Source: Rhodanobacter sp. DHG33
GTDB taxonomy: Bacteria > Pseudomonadota > Gammaproteobacteria > Xanthomonadales > Rhodanobacteraceae
Direction: 5' to 3'
NCBI RefSeq assembly: GCF_014843005.1
Contig: NZ_JACYXM010000003.1
Coordinates: 124,001 to 188,000, forward strand
Length of the DNA: 64,000 nucleotides
Part shown: positions 32,507 through 41,710 of the stretch, piece by piece
Layout: each line of letters starts with the position of its first letter
Numbering within the stretch: the first letter of the stretch is position 1
The notes under the pieces: generated by a model
Databases searched by the model: none
What the model was told of the DNA's origin: nothing
What the model saw: the letters and a program-made list of their open reading frames with translations, nothing else
Program-made: the position numbers and the translations under genes

Positions 32507-32869
32507 TCAAACCGGTGTCCGGCGATAGCTGGCGCCGGAGGTGCAGGTCTCGTGCACCACCACCTCGTCCAGGCCCGGCAGGCGCGGCGCGAGCCGCTGG
32601 AAGATCCAGCGCGCCAGCATTTCGCTGGTGGGGTTCTCCAGGCCTTCGATGTCGTTGAGATAGTGGTGATCGAGCTGCTCGAACAGCGGCGCGAAAGCCG
32701 ACTTCACATCGGCGAAGTCCATCACCCAGCCGCTGTGCGCATCGGGTTCGCCCGCCACGTGCACTTCCACGCGGAAGGAATGCCCGTGGAGACGCGCGCA
32801 TTTGTGCCCAGGCGGCACGTTGGGCAGACGGTGGGCCGCTTCGATCTGGAAAATCTTGAAGATACGCAT
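32507..32869 (-). CDS. queD: 6-carboxy-5,6,7,8-tetrahydropterin synthase
   Basis: Zinc enzyme of queuosine/7-deazaguanine synthesis acting on dihydroneopterin triphosphate. Zinc ligands are the His of EAAHRLP and the two in LHGHSF; the catalytic Cys is in GHKCARLHGH and the Asp/His pair in LDHHYLND. 120 residues, as usual. The ATG at 32869 has no Shine-Dalgarno but sits 7 nt after a TACAAT -10-like box (32882-32877), hinting at a leaderless message. It is just downstream of the GH57 gene on the same strand. Confidence 0.93.
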   Translation of the reverse strand: MRIFKIFQIEAAHRLPNVPPGHKCARLHGHSFRVEVHVAGEPDAHSGWVMDFADVKSAFAPLFEQLDHHYLNDIEGLENPTSEMLARWIFQRLAPRLPGLDEVVVHETCTSGASYRRTPV

Positions 32870-32897
32870 GGCGCGCATTGTAAGCGCTGCGGACATC

Positions 32898-34142
32898 TCA
32901 CGCCGGCCGCGGTGCCGGCGCCCCCACCCGTTGCGCGAGATCGGCCAGCACGTTCATGTAATTGATGCAGGCGTCGTAGGGCGATTCGAACGGGCTGAAA
33001 TACTGGTGCACGTCACCGTCGGCCCAGTGTTTGGTGGACATGTAGTAGGCGTGGTCGCTGGTGAGCAGCCGGCGCCAATCCTCCACCACGCGCACCGCAT
33101 CCGCCGCATGGCGCGCATGGTGCCGGCGCACGAACGGCTCCAGCGCGAAGGCTTCGGCCAGCGCGGCGCGCTGGATCGCGTTGCCGTCCCATGCGGAGGT
33201 ATCGCGCTCCAGGTCCGCCCAGGACACCGGATCGGGCAGGCTCAACGTCGCTGCGCCCACAGGCACCCGCGCCAAGGCTTGCGAGGGTGTGATGAAACGG
33301 AACCCGCCCCGCTTAAGCAGCTCGCCCGGCAGCGCACGCATGAAATCGAAGATGCCGGTATCGGCCCACTGGTGCTCGCCGAAGGTTTCGTAGTCCATGA
33401 ACAAGCCGAGAAAGCCGCGGCCATCAGCCTCGGGCGGCAGCGCAGCGGCTTCGCCCTGCAGCCAGTCGGCGTAACGCTCTACACCGAGCGGCCAGGCCGC
33501 CCATTGCCGGTCGGAGAAACGGAAAGCGATGTCGTCGCTGAGCCGGTAGTGCCGGGGCAGCGCCACCAACGACAGCGCCGCGGCATAGCGCCACGGCGCG
33601 GCCACGTTGCGCGTGCCGAACAGGCGGTCGGCGCCTTCCAGGCACAGGCCGCTGTAGCCCAGCGCCGCCACCTGGCTCGCCACCGCGTCGCTCACGATCA
33701 GCTCGGTGTTGCGAAATACGCGGCCGGGTGCGCCAAGCAGACGGCGGCACACCGCACGGTGGTGCCGTACCTGCGCGGCGAATTCGCGCGGGCTGTAGAG
33801 CGCGGCCAGGCTGTGGTGCGAGGTTTCCGCCAGCAGCTCCACCTGGCCGGTGGCGAGCAGGCGGCGGAACGACACCAGCACCTCGGGCGCGAACGCGGCC
33901 ATCTGCTCCAGTGCGGTGGCGGTGACCGAGAAGCTGACGCGGAAATGCGGGCGATGGCGCGCGATCAGTTTCAGCAGCAGGGCGTTCATCGGCAGGTAGC
34001 ACTTCTCGGCCACCCGCCGCAGGATCCGTGCATTCGCTTCGTCGTCGAAATAATCGTGCCGACGGCCGACGTCGCGGAACGGGTAGGGCCTCAGCCGCCA
34101 TGGCTGATGCACCTGGAAATAGAAGCAGACATCCAGACTCAT
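32898..34142 (-). CDS. Glycoside hydrolase family 57 (alpha-glucan-acting)
   Basis: Retaining alpha-glucan hydrolase or transferase of family 57, 414 residues. FYFQVHQPWRLR opens the barrel; Glu147 in FRNTELIVSD is the expected nucleophile and Asp250 in LFMDYETFGEHQW the acid/base. The ATG overlaps the stop of the upstream glycosyltransferase by 4 bp (ATGA). No signal peptide, so cytoplasmic. Family members are amylases, amylopullulanases, branching enzymes or 4-alpha-glucanotransferases; the sequence alone does not tell which. Its place after a glycogen-synthase-like gene suggests action on an internal glucan. Confidence 0.88.
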   Translation of the reverse strand: MSLDVCFYFQVHQPWRLRPYPFRDVGRRHDYFDDEANARILRRVAEKCYLPMNALLLKLIARHRPHFRVSFSVTATALEQMAAFAPEVLVSFRRLLATGQVELLAETSHHSLAALYSPREFAAQVRHHRAVCRRLLGAPGRVFRNTELIVSDAVASQVAALGYSGLCLEGADRLFGTRNVAAPWRYAAALSLVALPRHYRLSDDIAFRFSDRQWAAWPLGVERYADWLQGEAAALPPEADGRGFLGLFMDYETFGEHQWADTGIFDFMRALPGELLKRGGFRFITPSQALARVPVGAATLSLPDPVSWADLERDTSAWDGNAIQRAALAEAFALEPFVRRHHARHAADAVRVVEDWRRLLTSDHAYYMSTKHWADGDVHQYFSPFESPYDACINYMNVLADLAQRVGAPAPRPA

Positions 34143-35437
34143 AGGCCACCCCCGGCGAGGGTAGCCAGATCGACGCCGGCCACATGCGCATAAGCCTCCG
34201 CGATGCGCTGCGCCGACTCGTCCCACGACAACCGCGCCAGCTGCGCCTGTCCTTCTTCCACCAGCTGCCGCGCCAGCACCGGCAGGCGCAGCACCGCGAG
34301 GATCTGGTCGGCCAGTTTTTCGTGGTCCCAGAAATCCACCTGCAGGCTGTGCCCCAGCACCTCGCGCACGCCGGATTGCCGCGACAGGATCACCGGCGTG
34401 CCCGCACACAACGCTTCCAGCGCGACCAACCCGAACGGTTCGGACACGCTGGGCATCACCAGCAGGCTGGAGCGCGCCAGCAGCCGGTCCACTGCGCCCG
34501 GGGCGAGGAAGCCGCGGAATTCCACGCGGTCGGCGATGCCCAGCTCGCCGGCCTGCCGCTTCAGTGCGTCCAGCATGTCGCCGGTGCCGCAGATCAGGTA
34601 ACGGGCGGCGGGATCGAGCCGCGCCACCTCGGCGGCTGCGCGCAGGAAATGGTCCGGCCCTTTCTGGAAAGTGAGCCGGCCGAGGAATACCACCCATGGC
34701 TGGCGGATTTCCGACCCCGATGGAGGCGCCGGCGGCAGCGCGTCCTCGTCCGGCGCGTTGTAGACCACACTCACCTTGGCCGGATCGATGCCGTAGCGCG
34801 CCAGCAGCAGGCCGCGTGTGTAGTCGCTCACCGCGAACACGTGGTCCGCGCGTTCGCAGGCGATGCGCTCGATCGCCGCGATGTCGGGATTCGCTCCGTC
34901 GCCGCTGCGGTCGTATTCGGTGGAGTGCACGTGCAGGAATAGCGGCAGGCCATGCCGGTCGGCGGCGGCCATCGCGGCGGGGAAAGTCATCCAATCGTGC
35001 GCGTGCACGACATCGGCCTGCGCATCGTCGGCGATCGCCGCCACGCGGGCAGCGAAAGAAGCCACTTCGTGACCGAGGTCGCTGCCGTACAACGCTGCCG
35101 CATCGCCGGAGCCGTACGCATCCACATCACGCGCTGTTCTCTCCGAAGGTCGCGCATAAGGCTGCAGCCTGGACGTCACGCCAAGCCAGCGCGGCACGCG
35201 CTCCCCCCGTGGCGTGGCGCCGTGCTCGAGCAGCCATTCCCGCGCGCCGCTGACCTGCAGCCGCGTCTCGCCCTGCGCCTTGCGGAAACGCGGGAGCACG
35301 AACAGCACGTCCGCACCGAGGTCGGCCAGGCCACGCGCGATGCCCTGGCTGGCCTTGCCCAGGCCACCCACGTAGCGCGGCGGATACTCCCAACCAAGCA
35401 TCAGCACGCGCACGGAACCGTGGCGTTGCGAAGTCAT
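34139..35437 (-). CDS. Glycogen-synthase-like glycosyltransferase (GT4/GT5 type)
   Basis: GT-B fold transferase of 432 residues. The N-terminal GWEYPPRYVGGLGKAS matches the glycine-rich motif of glycogen/starch synthases and related GT4 enzymes. The C-terminal VMPSVSEPFGLVALEALCAGTPV contains the EX7E nucleotide-sugar motif. ATG 35437 lies 37 bp after the GH15 stop. The stop overlaps the GH57 start. It probably elongates an alpha-glucan from a nucleotide-glucose donor; a maltosyl or trehalose-related product cannot be excluded. Confidence 0.85.
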   Translation of the reverse strand: MTSQRHGSVRVLMLGWEYPPRYVGGLGKASQGIARGLADLGADVLFVLPRFRKAQGETRLQVSGAREWLLEHGATPRGERVPRWLGVTSRLQPYARPSERTARDVDAYGSGDAAALYGSDLGHEVASFAARVAAIADDAQADVVHAHDWMTFPAAMAAADRHGLPLFLHVHSTEYDRSGDGANPDIAAIERIACERADHVFAVSDYTRGLLLARYGIDPAKVSVVYNAPDEDALPPAPPSGSEIRQPWVVFLGRLTFQKGPDHFLRAAAEVARLDPAARYLICGTGDMLDALKRQAGELGIADRVEFRGFLAPGAVDRLLARSSLLVMPSVSEPFGLVALEALCAGTPVILSRQSGVREVLGHSLQVDFWDHEKLADQILAVLRLPVLARQLVEEGQAQLARLSWDESAQRIAEAYAHVAGVDLATLAGGGL

Positions 35438-35474
35438 GCGTATGCGTTCCGTTCGTTCGTTGCGCGCAGCCTGC

Positions 35475-37799
35475 TCATCCGTCTTTGGTTGCCGCCAGCG
35501 GCAACAGCAGGAGCGGCCAGTTGCGTCCTTCCCAGCCACGTTCGTCGAGGAAGCGGCGGGTGAACTCCAGCGTGCGCTGCGCACCCAGCGCCGCCACGTC
35601 CAGCTGCACGCCATGCAGCCCGAAGCCGATGGGTTGGCTGGGGTGGTCGTCCACCTGTTTCCAACCGTCGCGCCCCAGGTGCAGCACGAAGGGCGCGTCG
35701 GCTTCGACCAGCAGCGTGCCGTCGCGCTTCACCGTGCGGCAGGGCGCCTGCTCGCGCCAATGCGTCACCGCCGGCACGCGGGGCGCGGCATAGCGGTCGG
35801 CCACTGCGCGCAGGCGGTCCACCGGGCGGCCGAGGCGGATCGCGGCGACCAGCTTGATCAGTTCGGCATGCGCCCACGCCAGCGGCATCGCGCTGCCACT
35901 GGGGCGGCCGGGTTCCAGGCCGCGTTCGGGAATCGGCGCCGCATCCCACACCTGCTCTGGCAACATGCCTCCCTGGCTGGCGGAGGCGAGTATCGCGGCG
36001 AGGTAGGGCTTGGGATCCTCGCCGGCGAGCAGCGCGCAGAGCCCACGCTCGCCGCTGAGCAGCGGCCAAGCACGGCCTACGCCCTCGCCGTCGAAGGCAC
36101 GGCCGTCGTCGTGTTCGCCGTAACCGTCCTCGTTGTAGCGGTGGTAGTACGGGCCGCCGGGCAGGTCCACGCGCAGCACGGCATCGACCAGGCGGGTGGT
36201 GTCGCGGATGCGCGGATCGTCCGGCGCGCGCAGGCCCATGCGCACCAGGTAGAGGTATTCCAGACCCAGCAAATCCTTCGCGGCCACGGTTGCGCGACCG
36301 CGGTTGCGCAGGGCCACGTCGCCGTCCTGCGCGGTCTGCCCGGGCGGTGCAATGCGCACGTAATGGCCGCGCGTGCCGTGCTGGCGATCGAGCTCGGTGT
36401 CGCGCGCGTAGGTCCATGACTCGATGCGAGCATTCCAGTCGTCGGCCAGCGACAGTGCGTGCTCCGCATCGTCCGCGTCGAGGAAACCGTGCGCGGCGCC
36501 AGCGACCAGCGCCGAGATGGCGACGGCGAGGGTGAACGGATTGATGCCGGGGTTTTCCTCCCAGCGATCCTGGGCGCTGAAAGGGCCGGTACGCGCCACG
36601 AAACCGAGGGCGCGGCGCACCATGGCGATGGCCTGCGGACGCAGGTCACCGAGTTCGTCGATCTCGTCCAGCCTCGCTGCCAGCAGCACCGGAAAGGCTG
36701 CCTCGTCGAGTTGTACGCCGCCCCAATAGGGACGTCCGTCGGCGTAGAAATTCTGCAGCCAGTGCCCATCCGGCTGCTGTGTGGCGATGAGATACGCGAG
36801 CAGCGCGCGTGCTTCCGCATGATGGTCGCAGGCCAGCATGGCGAAGCCCGATTCCACCGCATCGCGCGGCCACACCAGGTGATAGCCGCCGGGATCGTCG
36901 TGCGTATCGCCCCACGGCACGCTGAGGCTGGCGATCATCGCGCCGGGAAAGTCGCGGTCGCCATGGGTCTTGAGCACCATGGCAGCGCGGCGCACCGCCT
37001 CTTGCAGCGTGGGTTCGAGGCCGTCGCACCGGATGTTTTCCGACCAGCGCTGCCAGCCGTCGATGAAATCCGTACGCGCCGCCTCGAAACCGCAGGCCAG
37101 CGATGAGAGTGCCAGCGTGCGTGCGCCTTCCACGGTGCCGGCAAAGCCGAGCGCAAGCACGCCATCGTTGCCGGCCAGTTCGCCGACCAGCGCCACGTTG
37201 CCGTTGGACGCGGTGTCGTACTGCCAGGTCATCGCACCGTTTCGCTGGAAGTCCTGCCAGCCATCCGACGCACCCACATAGCCGGCGCTGGCGCGAGTGA
37301 AACCGCGGTCGGCCGCGAGCAGCAACGCGGCGCCGGGCTTCATCGCGGCCAGGCCCTGCGCTTGCACCTCGGCGGTATTGCCGTGGCCGGAGCCGTCCAG
37401 GTGTGGCGCCAGCAACGCGTAAAGCTTTAGGCCTTCGCCATCCAGCCGATAGCGCACCAGCACCACGTCGCGCTGCGGATCGGCCAGCACTTCCAGTTCC
37501 AGCCGGTAACGCTCGTGCTGGTGGACGATTTTCGGCAGCGGCAAATCAGGCGCAGGCGTGGTCAGCTCATACCGGTTCGCACGCTTCACCTCGGCCCAGA
37601 AACCGTCGCCCGCGACGATGAAGCCGAGGTCGCGGATCTGCGGCGTGCTGCACGAAGGCCAGTACACCTCGTCGAGGATGCCGCGGCCCAGCGTGTACCA
37701 GACGCGCGCCGGGCCGAGCGCGGTACCGACCAGGTCCTTGTCGCTGCTCGCCCAAGTAGGCGACAGCCCCGGCCAGCCCGGTGCGTTGGCGATGTTCAT
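35475..37799 (-). CDS. Glycoside hydrolase family 15 (glucoamylase/glucodextranase-like)
   Basis: 774 residues: an N-terminal beta-sandwich (about 1-260) typical of bacterial GH15 enzymes, then the (alpha/alpha)6 catalytic barrel. HLVWPRDAVESGF, the acid region DRWEENPGINPFT and the base Glu615 in MLPEQVWD are visible. No signal peptide, so it acts on intracellular glucan or maltodextrin, releasing glucose from non-reducing ends. The ATG overlaps the gnd stop by 4 bp (ATGA). Trehalase or glucan-lyase activities also occur in this family. The upstream kinase-isomerase fusion would use the glucose it frees. Confidence 0.9.
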   Translation of the reverse strand: MNIANAPGWPGLSPTWASSDKDLVGTALGPARVWYTLGRGILDEVYWPSCSTPQIRDLGFIVAGDGFWAEVKRANRYELTTPAPDLPLPKIVHQHERYRLELEVLADPQRDVVLVRYRLDGEGLKLYALLAPHLDGSGHGNTAEVQAQGLAAMKPGAALLLAADRGFTRASAGYVGASDGWQDFQRNGAMTWQYDTASNGNVALVGELAGNDGVLALGFAGTVEGARTLALSSLACGFEAARTDFIDGWQRWSENIRCDGLEPTLQEAVRRAAMVLKTHGDRDFPGAMIASLSVPWGDTHDDPGGYHLVWPRDAVESGFAMLACDHHAEARALLAYLIATQQPDGHWLQNFYADGRPYWGGVQLDEAAFPVLLAARLDEIDELGDLRPQAIAMVRRALGFVARTGPFSAQDRWEENPGINPFTLAVAISALVAGAAHGFLDADDAEHALSLADDWNARIESWTYARDTELDRQHGTRGHYVRIAPPGQTAQDGDVALRNRGRATVAAKDLLGLEYLYLVRMGLRAPDDPRIRDTTRLVDAVLRVDLPGGPYYHRYNEDGYGEHDDGRAFDGEGVGRAWPLLSGERGLCALLAGEDPKPYLAAILASASQGGMLPEQVWDAAPIPERGLEPGRPSGSAMPLAWAHAELIKLVAAIRLGRPVDRLRAVADRYAAPRVPAVTHWREQAPCRTVKRDGTLLVEADAPFVLHLGRDGWKQVDDHPSQPIGFGLHGVQLDVAALGAQRTLEFTRRFLDERGWEGRNWPLLLLPLAATKDG

Positions 37800-38842
37800 T
37801 TCGCGGGTTTTTCGTCGTGGCCGCCAAAGGCGTGACGCATCGCCGACATCACCTGGTTGGCGTATTCGTCGTTGCCGCGCGAGGTGAAGCGGCCGAACAG
37901 CGCCGCCGTGAGCACCGGCGCGGGCACGCCTTCCTCGATGGCGGCGAGTGCCGTCCAGCGCCCCTCGCCGGAGTCGGACACGCGACCCGCGTAATGCTGG
38001 AGCGTGGGGTCCTTGCCCATTTCGATCGCGGTGAGGTCGAGCAGCCACGAGCCGATCACGCTGCCGCGGCGCCACAGTTCCACCACCTCGCCCAGCGGGA
38101 ACTCGTACTGGTAACGCTCGGGGTATTCCAGCGGCGAGGTCTCGGCGTCGGCGACCTGCTCCTGCTTGCCCACGTTGGCGCCATGCAGGATGTTGAGGCC
38201 CTCGGCGTAAGCCGCCATCAGGCCGTATTCGATGCCGTTGTGCACCATCTTCACGAAGTGGCCGGCACCGTTCGGACCGCAGTGGAGATAACCCTGCTCG
38301 GCCGGCGTGGGCTCGCCGGTACGGCCAGGCGAACGCTCCGCCGTGGCCACGCCGGGCGCCAGCGCGGCGAAGGCGGGCTCGAGGTGCCGGTAGGCTGCAT
38401 CCGGGCCGCCGATCATCTGGCAGTAACCGCGCTCGCGGCCCCACACGCCGCCGCTAACACCCACGTCCACGTACTGGATGCCCTTCTCGTCCAGTGCCTT
38501 GGCGCGGCGCAGATCCTCGACGTAATGCGAGTTGCCGCCGTCGATCACCATGTCGCCCGGGCTGAGCAGCGGCACCAGCGTGTCCAGCACCTTGTCGACC
38601 ACGGCGGTGGGCAGCATCAGCCACACGGCACGCGGGCTGGACAGCTTGCCCACCATCGCCTCGATCGAATCGGCGGCCTGCGCACCCGCTTTGGCGGCGG
38701 CGGCGCGCGCATCGGCATTGGTGTCGAAGGCCACGCAGTCGACGCCGGCCGCCTGCATGCGGCCCACCATGTTCAGGCCCATGCGGCCCAGGCCGACGAA
38801 ACCCAGTTGCAGCTTGCTATTTGCATCCGTTGTCATGCTCAT
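37796..38842 (-). CDS. gnd: 6-phosphogluconate dehydrogenase, decarboxylating (short form)
   Basis: Converts 6-phosphogluconate to ribulose 5-phosphate with CO2 release. The Rossmann motif [10 protein letters not shown], substrate-binding GGNSHY, the catalytic [16 protein letters not shown] and the [24 protein letters not shown] stretch are visible. The 348 residues match the short GndA-type forms, about 120 shorter than E. coli Gnd; that type often prefers NAD+. ATG 38842 overlaps the fusion gene stop by 4 bp. ATG 38836 two codons later has better spacing to GAGG and is an alternative. No zwf or pgl is present in the window. Confidence 0.92.
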   Translation of the reverse strand: MSMTTDANSKLQLGFVGLGRMGLNMVGRMQAAGVDCVAFDTNADARAAAAKAGAQAADSIEAMVGKLSSPRAVWLMLPTAVVDKVLDTLVPLLSPGDMVIDGGNSHYVEDLRRAKALDEKGIQYVDVGVSGGVWGRERGYCQMIGGPDAAYRHLEPAFAALAPGVATAERSPGRTGEPTPAEQGYLHCGPNGAGHFVKMVHNGIEYGLMAAYAEGLNILHGANVGKQEQVADAETSPLEYPERYQYEFPLGEVVELWRRGSVIGSWLLDLTAIEMGKDPTLQHYAGRVSDSGEGRWTALAAIEEGVPAPVLTAALFGRFTSRGNDEYANQVMSAMRHAFGGHDEKPAK

Positions 38843-41148
38843 GCCTCGTTGTTCCAAAGTCGAAATCCGCCGATGAAAGCGTTGGTGTTGTCGCCGCGGC
38901 GCACGCCTTCGGGCAAGGTGTCCAGACGATCCACGTTGCCGCCGCCGAGCACCACGTAATCGGGTTCCAGCGCGGCACGCAGGGTCTCGATCTCCTCGAG
39001 CACGTGCGCGCGCCACTTCTTGCCGCCGCGGCGCTCGCGGGCGGCCTCGCTGACGTAGTACTCGTAAGTGTGTTTGCGGTACGGCATGTGCGCCAATTCC
39101 ATCGGTTCGACCAGGCCATCCACGACCATCGCAGAACCTAGCCCGGTGCCAAGGCCGAGGAACAGCATGCGGCCGCCTTCGTAGCTGCCCAACGCCTGCA
39201 TCGCGGCGTCGTTGACCAGCTTCACCGGGCAGCCGAAGGCCTTGGCGAAATCGAAACCCACCCAGCCTTTGCCGAGGTTGGCCGGCTCATGCACGATGCG
39301 CCCGTGCGCCACCGGCGCGGGGAAGCCGATGCTCACCGCGTCGTATTTCCAGCCGCGCAGGCTCTTGCGCAGGCCAGCGACCATCTGCTCGGGCGTCATA
39401 TCCGGCCCGGAAGGGATCTTCACTTCCTGCTTGCGCCCGGTGCACATGGCCTTGACGTGGGTGCCGCCCACGTCGAGCACCAGCACGCGCCGGCCCGTCG
39501 CCGTCGTACCGGCTGCCGGTGTCTTGCCGCGTGCTCGGCGGTACCAGCGGATCGCCGCGTTGGTGGATGCATCGTGCGCCAGCGGCTTGCGCGGCGATTC
39601 GATCTCCTCGGCCACGCGCAGCGCGAGCTGCTTGCCCAGTTCCACGCCCCACTGGTCGAACGGATTGATGTCCCAGATCGCCGCCTGCACAAAGACGCTG
39701 TGCTCGTACAGCGCCACCAGCGCGCCCAGCGCAGCGGGCGTGAGCCGCTCGGCCAGCAGCAGGCTGGACGGCCGGTTGCCTTCGAACACCTTGTGCGGCG
39801 CGAGCTTGGCCGGCACGCCTTCCGCCTTCACCTCGGCCAGCGTCTTGCCCATCGCCAGTGCCTCGGCCTGGGCGATGACATTGGCCAGCAGCAGATCATG
39901 ATGGTTGCCCAGCGGATTCAGTGCCGCGCCGAAAGCGATGAAGTCGCACGGAATGAGCTGCGTACCCTGGTGGATCAGCTGGTAGAACGAATGCTGCCCG
40001 TTGGTGCCTGGCTCGCCCCAATAGACCGGCCCGGTGGCGTAGTCCACCGCCTTGCCTTCCAGCGTGACGTGCTTGCCGTTGCTCTCCATCGTGAGCTGCT
40101 GGAGATAGGCGGGGAAGCGCTTGAGGTATTGCTCGTAGGGCAGCACCGCCACCGTGGCGGCATCGAAGAAATCGGCGTACCACACGCCGAGCAGGCCCAT
40201 GATCGCGGGCAGATTGCGCTCGAGCGGCGTGGTGCGGAAGTGCGTGTCCATGGCGTGGAAGCCGGCCAGCATCTCGCCGAACGCCTCGGCGCCGATCGCG
40301 ATCATGGTGGACAGGCCGATCGCCGAGTCCATCGAGTAGCGCCCGCCCACCCAGTCCCAGAAGCCGAACATCTGCTCCGTGGGAATACCGAAGGCGTTCA
40401 CCGCTTTCTCGTTGGTGGACAGCGCGATGAAGTGCCGGCCCACCGCCTTCGCGTTCTTCTTGCCGGCCGCGGCCAGCAACCAGTCGCGTGCGGTGTGCGC
40501 GTTGGTCATCGTTTCCAGCGTGGTGAAGGTCTTGGAGGCGACGATGAACAGCGTCTCCTCCGGACGCAGGTCGCGCACGGCCTCGGCGAAATCGGTGCCG
40601 TCCACGTTGGAGACGAAGCGGAGCTGCAGTCCGCGGTCGCTGTAGTGGCGCAGCGCCTCGTAAGCCATCACCGGACCGAGGTCGGAACCGCCGATGCCAA
40701 TGTTGACGATGTTGCGGATCGGCCGGCCGCCATAGCCCTTCCACTCGCCCGCGCGGATCGCGCCGGCGCATTCACCCATGCGCTTGAGTGTTTCCTGGAC
40801 TTCCGGCACCACGTTCACGCCGTCGACCAGGATCACGCTGTCGGCCGGCGCGCGAAGCGCCACGTGCAGCACGGCGCGATGTTCGGTGCTGTTGATCTTC
40901 TCGCCGGCGAACATCGCGTTGCGCTTCGCTTCCAGCCCGCGCTCGCGGGCCAGCGCGAACAGGCGCTTCATGGTGTCGGCGGTGATGCGATGCTTGGAAT
41001 AGTCCAGCCGCCAGCCGGCGCCTTCGGCCGTGAAGCGTTCGGCCCGCGCCTCGCCCTTGGCGAACAGCTCGCGCAGATGGAGCTTCGACACCGATGCGTA
41101 ATGGGACTGCAGCGCCTTCCAGGCCGGGCTTGCGCGCAGCGGGCTCAC
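38839..41148 (-). CDS. pgi: Glucose-6-phosphate isomerase fused to a C-terminal ROK glucokinase
   Basis: A single open frame of 769 residues. Residues 1 to about 535 are a complete phosphoglucose isomerase ([70 protein letters not shown]). After a short Gly/Thr/Arg linker a ROK kinase begins near residue 550: [13 protein letters not shown] phosphate loop, [11 protein letters not shown] with the catalytic Asp, and [15 protein letters not shown]. The kinase half resembles polyphosphate/ATP glucokinases. The fused protein could convert glucose to fructose 6-phosphate. The GTG at 41148 has GGGGAGA 7 nt upstream and overlaps the stop of a 28-codon ORF. I know of transaldolase-isomerase fusions, but not of this pairing as a described enzyme. 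Confidence 0.9.
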   Translation of the reverse strand: MSPLRASPAWKALQSHYASVSKLHLRELFAKGEARAERFTAEGAGWRLDYSKHRITADTMKRLFALARERGLEAKRNAMFAGEKINSTEHRAVLHVALRAPADSVILVDGVNVVPEVQETLKRMGECAGAIRAGEWKGYGGRPIRNIVNIGIGGSDLGPVMAYEALRHYSDRGLQLRFVSNVDGTDFAEAVRDLRPEETLFIVASKTFTTLETMTNAHTARDWLLAAAGKKNAKAVGRHFIALSTNEKAVNAFGIPTEQMFGFWDWVGGRYSMDSAIGLSTMIAIGAEAFGEMLAGFHAMDTHFRTTPLERNLPAIMGLLGVWYADFFDAATVAVLPYEQYLKRFPAYLQQLTMESNGKHVTLEGKAVDYATGPVYWGEPGTNGQHSFYQLIHQGTQLIPCDFIAFGAALNPLGNHHDLLLANVIAQAEALAMGKTLAEVKAEGVPAKLAPHKVFEGNRPSSLLLAERLTPAALGALVALYEHSVFVQAAIWDINPFDQWGVELGKQLALRVAEEIESPRKPLAHDASTNAAIRWYRRARGKTPAAGTTATGRRVLVLDVGGTHVKAMCTGRKQEVKIPSGPDMTPEQMVAGLRKSLRGWKYDAVSIGFPAPVAHGRIVHEPANLGKGWVGFDFAKAFGCPVKLVNDAAMQALGSYEGGRMLFLGLGTGLGSAMVVDGLVEPMELAHMPYRKHTYEYYVSEAARERRGGKKWRAHVLEEIETLRAALEPDYVVLGGGNVDRLDTLPEGVRRGDNTNAFIGGFRLWNNEA

Positions 41149-41231
41149 GCGGCTGTCTCCCCGACCCGGCGGATCGCGTCCGGCTCCCATACCCAGCCAT
41201 GCCACCTCGATGTGAAGATCATGCCTTGCAT
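41145..41231 (-). CDS. 28-residue leader ORF coupled to the isomerase-kinase gene
   Basis: ATG at 41231 follows a near-perfect Shine-Dalgarno AAAGGAG at 7-nt spacing. The ORF encodes a 28-residue Trp-rich peptide (starting [19 protein letters not shown]) and its TGA overlaps the GTG of the fusion gene as GTGA. That geometry and the strong ribosome site argue that it is translated. It could set translation of the downstream gene or be a small protein in its own right; I do not recognise the sequence. Two TTGACA/TTGACG hexamers lie upstream at 41364-41359 and 41343-41338 as possible -35 elements, without clear -10 boxes. Confidence 0.55.
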   Translation of the reverse strand: MQGMIFTSRWHGWVWEPDAIRRVGETAA

Positions 41232-41413
41232 CGCAAAACTCCTTTCAGCGCAGGTTTGCAAAGCCGGTGCGTCGACGGCTCCGGCCATCGATGGAATCTT
41301 CGCGGGATACGTGAAGTTGTGCCAGCGTCACCGTAGCCGTCAAGCCTGTCAGCGCCGATGTCAACTGCAAATGAATGGAGTGCGGCTGAGCCCGTTTCTG
41401 CTGCGGGCAACAA

Positions 41414-41440
41414 AAAAGCCCATGCGCTGCATGGGCTTTT
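41414..41440 (-). terminator. Terminator of the tRNA-Met gene
   Basis: Perfect 12-bp inverted repeat AAAAGCCCATGC / GCATGGGCTTTT with a GCT loop, immediately downstream of the tRNA. The arms supply the T-run in both directions. Confidence 0.85.
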
Positions 41441-41451
41441 CCGGAATTGCA

Positions 41452-41528
41452 TGGTGGCTATGGGTGGACTCGAACCACCGACCCCAGCATTATGAGTGCT
41501 GTGCTCTAACCGGCTGAGCTACATAGCC
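41452..41528 (-). tRNA. tRNA-Met(CAT), elongator type
   Basis: 77 nt including an encoded CCA. The acceptor GGCTATG pairs with CATAGCC. D-loop AGCTCAGCCGGTTAGAGC, anticodon loop CTCATAA (anticodon CAT), and T-loop GGTTCGAGTCC are present. The first base pair G1-C72 and the overall sequence match the elongator, not the initiator, methionine tRNA. A tRNA-Ile with modified CAT is less likely from the body sequence. Confidence 0.93.
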
Positions 41529-41710
41529 ATGGGGCGGTCGCCGTGCCGGATCGCAACGATGCCGGAGGCGGGGCGCGGCAGTTTAATGGCGCGCACGCCC
41601 ATGTTCAAGCCGTCCGGCTTGCCGCGGTCCGGCCTGCGTGGTTGAATCGGTCCATCGCCTCGCACGCACCGGCTGCCGCCGTTGCGCGGCTTGGCCACAG
41701 GATTGACGAG

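Noticed and set aside
41285-41294. CCATCGATGG palindrome upstream of the leader ORF as an operator
   Set aside because: A 10-bp palindrome of this kind is expected by chance in a GC-rich window of this size, and no second copy was seen nearby.
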